DNA from: GCA-2733415 sp964635575 | Lineage (GTDB): Bacteria; Bacteroidota; Bacteroidia; Flavobacteriales; Flavobacteriaceae | Direction: 5' to 3' | DNA: 7,828 bases | NCBI GenBank assembly: GCA_964635575.1 | Contig: CAZWNY010000070.1 | Location: 1-7,828 of the forward strand | Position numbers and translations under genes: made by a program | Part shown: positions 6,728 to 7,828 of the stretch, piece after piece | Layout of the letters: every line of letters starts with the position of its first letter | How positions within the stretch are numbered: position 1 is the stretch's first letter | The notes under the pieces: generated by a model | Seen by the model: only the letters and a program-made list of their open reading frames with translations | What the model was told of the DNA's origin: nothing | Databases searched by the model: none

Positions 6728-6800
6728 CACGGGATGAGAGACTCGAACTCACGACACCTGGTTTTGGAGACCAGTGCTCTACCAACTGAGCTAATCCCGT
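6728..6800 (-). tRNA. trpT: tRNA-Trp (anticodon CCA)
   Basis: A 73-nt cloverleaf: the acceptor stem ACGGGAT/ATCCCGT (6800-6794 with 6735-6729) is perfect, the D stem GCTC/GAGC is perfect, and the anticodon stem CTGGT/ACCAG closes the loop CTCCAAA with anticodon CCA at 6767-6765. The T loop is TTCGAGT. The discriminator base is G (6728), as usual for bacterial tRNA-Trp. CCA is not encoded (CAA follows), so it must be added by the nucleotidyltransferase. The T stem GTGAG/CTCTC has a U-U mismatch at its second pair (6751 and 6737). The gene sits between tuf and secE, with no visible promoter or terminator, so it must be cut out of a longer transcript. Confidence 0.97.
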
Positions 6801-6806
6801 TTATTC

Positions 6807-6838
6807 AGTAAGGCACTCTGAAAACAGAGTACCTCACC
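6807..6838 (-). promoter_or_regulatory. Long stem-loop between tuf and tRNA-Trp
   Basis: On the minus strand GGTGAGGTACTCTG (6838-6825) pairs with CAGAGTGCCTTACT (6820-6807) around a TTTT loop. All 14 positions pair if three G-U wobbles are allowed. It begins 34 nt after the tuf stop codon and ends 6 nt before the tRNA 5' end. No U run follows, since the next bases are GAATAA and the tRNA, so it does not look like a terminator. It could protect the tuf mRNA 3' end or be a processing site that helps free the tRNA. The structure is clear; the function is inferred. Confidence 0.6.
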
Positions 6839-6872
6839 TTATAAACTATTTTTTTACTTTTTAGCTAAAATA

Positions 6873-7828
6873 TTAATCTAAAATTTTAGTTACCTGACCA
6901 GCACCTACCGTTCTACCACCTTCACGGATAGCAAAACGTAAACCTATGTTTAATGCGATTGACTGATGCAACTCAACTGTAATTGTTAAGTTATCTCCAG
7001 GCATAACCATTTCAACTCCATCAGGCAAACTAATTGTACCTGTAACATCCGTAGTTCTCACATAGAACTGAGGACGATAGTTGTTATGGAATGGCGTATG
7101 ACGCCCACCTTCTTCTTTTTTAAGAACATAAACCTCTGCTTGAAATTTAGCGTGTGGAGTTACTGATCCTGGCTTACAGATAACCATTCCTCTTCTAATA
7201 TCTTCTTTAGCAATACCTCTTAATAAGATACCTGCATTATCTCCTGCCTCACCTCTATCTAAGATTTGACGGAACATTTCAATACCAGTAATAGTAGAGG
7301 CTAACTTTTCAGCTCCCATACCAATAATATCAACATTATCCCCTGTATTTGCAATACCAGTTTCGATACGCCCAGTTGCTACTGTACCACGACCTGTAAT
7401 TGAAAACACATCTTCAATAGGCATTAAGAAATCTTTATCTACTTCACGTTCTGGCAATTCAATCCACGCATCAACTGCGTCCATTAATTCCATAATAGAA
7501 TCAACCCATTTAGCATCTCCATTTAATCCACCTAAAGCAGATCCTGAAATTACTGGAGTATTATCCCCGTCATATTGATAGAAAGTTAGTAATTCTCTTA
7601 TTTCCATATCAACTAACTCCAACAACTCCTCATCATCAACCATATCACATTTATTCATGAATACAACCATACGAGGTATACCAACCTGGCGACCTAATAA
7701 GATGTGTTCACGAGTTTGTGGCATTGGACCATCTGTAGCAGCTACAACTAATATAGCCCCATCCATTTGAGCCGCACCTGTAACCATGTTTTTAACATAA
7801 TCGGCGTGACCTGGACAATCTACGTGTG
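6873..7828 (-). CDS. tuf: Translation elongation factor Tu, N-terminal part missing
   Basis: EF-Tu carries aminoacyl-tRNA to the ribosomal A site as a GTP complex. The visible part has 317 residues; it starts upstream of the window, since the frame is open through the edge and reads HVDCPGHADYVKN before the first internal Met (7787). About 78 residues with the P-loop and switch I are missing. The G3 motif DCPG with the catalytic His next to it (matching E. coli His84) is present, followed by G4 NKCD (7655-7644) and the G5 SGSAL segment. Domain 2 contains IEDVFSITGRGTVATGRIE, and domain 3 ends in RFAIREGGRTVGAGQV, the typical C-terminus, with KILD before the TAA stop at 6873-6875. tRNA-Trp, secE and nusG follow, the common flavobacterial arrangement. 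Confidence 0.98.
   Translation of the reverse strand, partial: HVDCPGHADYVKNMVTGAAQMDGAILVVAATDGPMPQTREHILLGRQVGIPRMVVFMNKCDMVDDEELLELVDMEIRELLTFYQYDGDNTPVISGSALGGLNGDAKWVDSIMELMDAVDAWIELPEREVDKDFLMPIEDVFSITGRGTVATGRIETGIANTGDNVDIIGMGAEKLASTITGIEMFRQILDRGEAGDNAGILLRGIAKEDIRRGMVICKPGSVTPHAKFQAEVYVLKKEEGGRHTPFHNNYRPQFYVRTTDVTGTISLPDGVEMVMPGDNLTITVELHQSIALNIGLRFAIREGGRTVGAGQVTKILD

Noticed and set aside
6705..6785. Extension of secE to an in-frame ATG at 6785, giving an 87-residue protein
   Set aside because: The added 27 residues are a translation of tRNA-Trp sequence, and the ATG at 6704 gives the normal SecE start and length.
6859..6870. Perfect 12-bp palindrome TTTTAGCTAAAA just after tuf
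   Set aside because: It has no loop-forming centre, is very AT-rich and short, and gives no terminator or known operator pattern.

Overview
The window is an ordinary but complete-looking piece of the bacterial translation/transcription supercluster, entirely on the minus strand. Read in the direction of transcription (high to low coordinates) it holds: the 3' part of tuf (EF-Tu), a tRNA-Trp(CCA), secE, nusG, rplK (L11), rplA (L1), rplJ (L10), rplL (L7/L12) and the first 1215 codons of rpoB (RNA polymerase beta). Both end genes are cut by the window edge. No gene-free stretch longer than 125 bp exists, and I see no mobile element, CRISPR array, phage gene or accessory system.

The organism is most likely a member of the Flavobacteriaceae (Bacteroidota), probably a low-GC marine type. 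The reasons are the tuf-trpT-secE-nusG-rplKAJL-rpoB order, strongly AT-rich intergenic DNA and third codon positions, A/T-rich leaders without any Shine-Dalgarno sequence in front of every gene whose start is visible, and the sequence of RpoB itself (MLATPYERISFSS start, about 1270 residues expected). I cannot name genus or species from memory with confidence.

Layout in transcription order: tuf (7828-6873, partial) is followed by a 72-bp spacer with a 14-bp-stem hairpin, tRNA-Trp (6800-6728), a 23-nt gap, secE (6704-6522), an 8-nt gap, nusG (6513-5980), a 72-bp spacer with an 8-bp-stem hairpin, rplK (5907-5467), an 18-nt gap, rplA (5448-4753), a 22-nt gap, rplJ (4730-4209), a 62-nt spacer, rplL (4146-3772), a 125-bp spacer with two consecutive hairpins (the second followed by eight U), then rpoB (3646 to the window start). 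The genes probably form one long transcription unit or a few overlapping ones; no convincing Bacteroidota-type promoter (TTG ... TAnnTTTG) was found between them.

Functionally, EF-Tu delivers aminoacyl-tRNA, L11 and the L10-(L7/L12) stalk recruit and activate the translation GTPases, L1 forms the E-site stalk, SecE is part of the membrane protein channel, and NusG and RpoB act in transcription. The most interesting material lies in the spacers: RNA structures that may set different expression levels for the stalk protein, RNA polymerase, tRNA-Trp and the L11/L1 pair. No new biological system was recognised.
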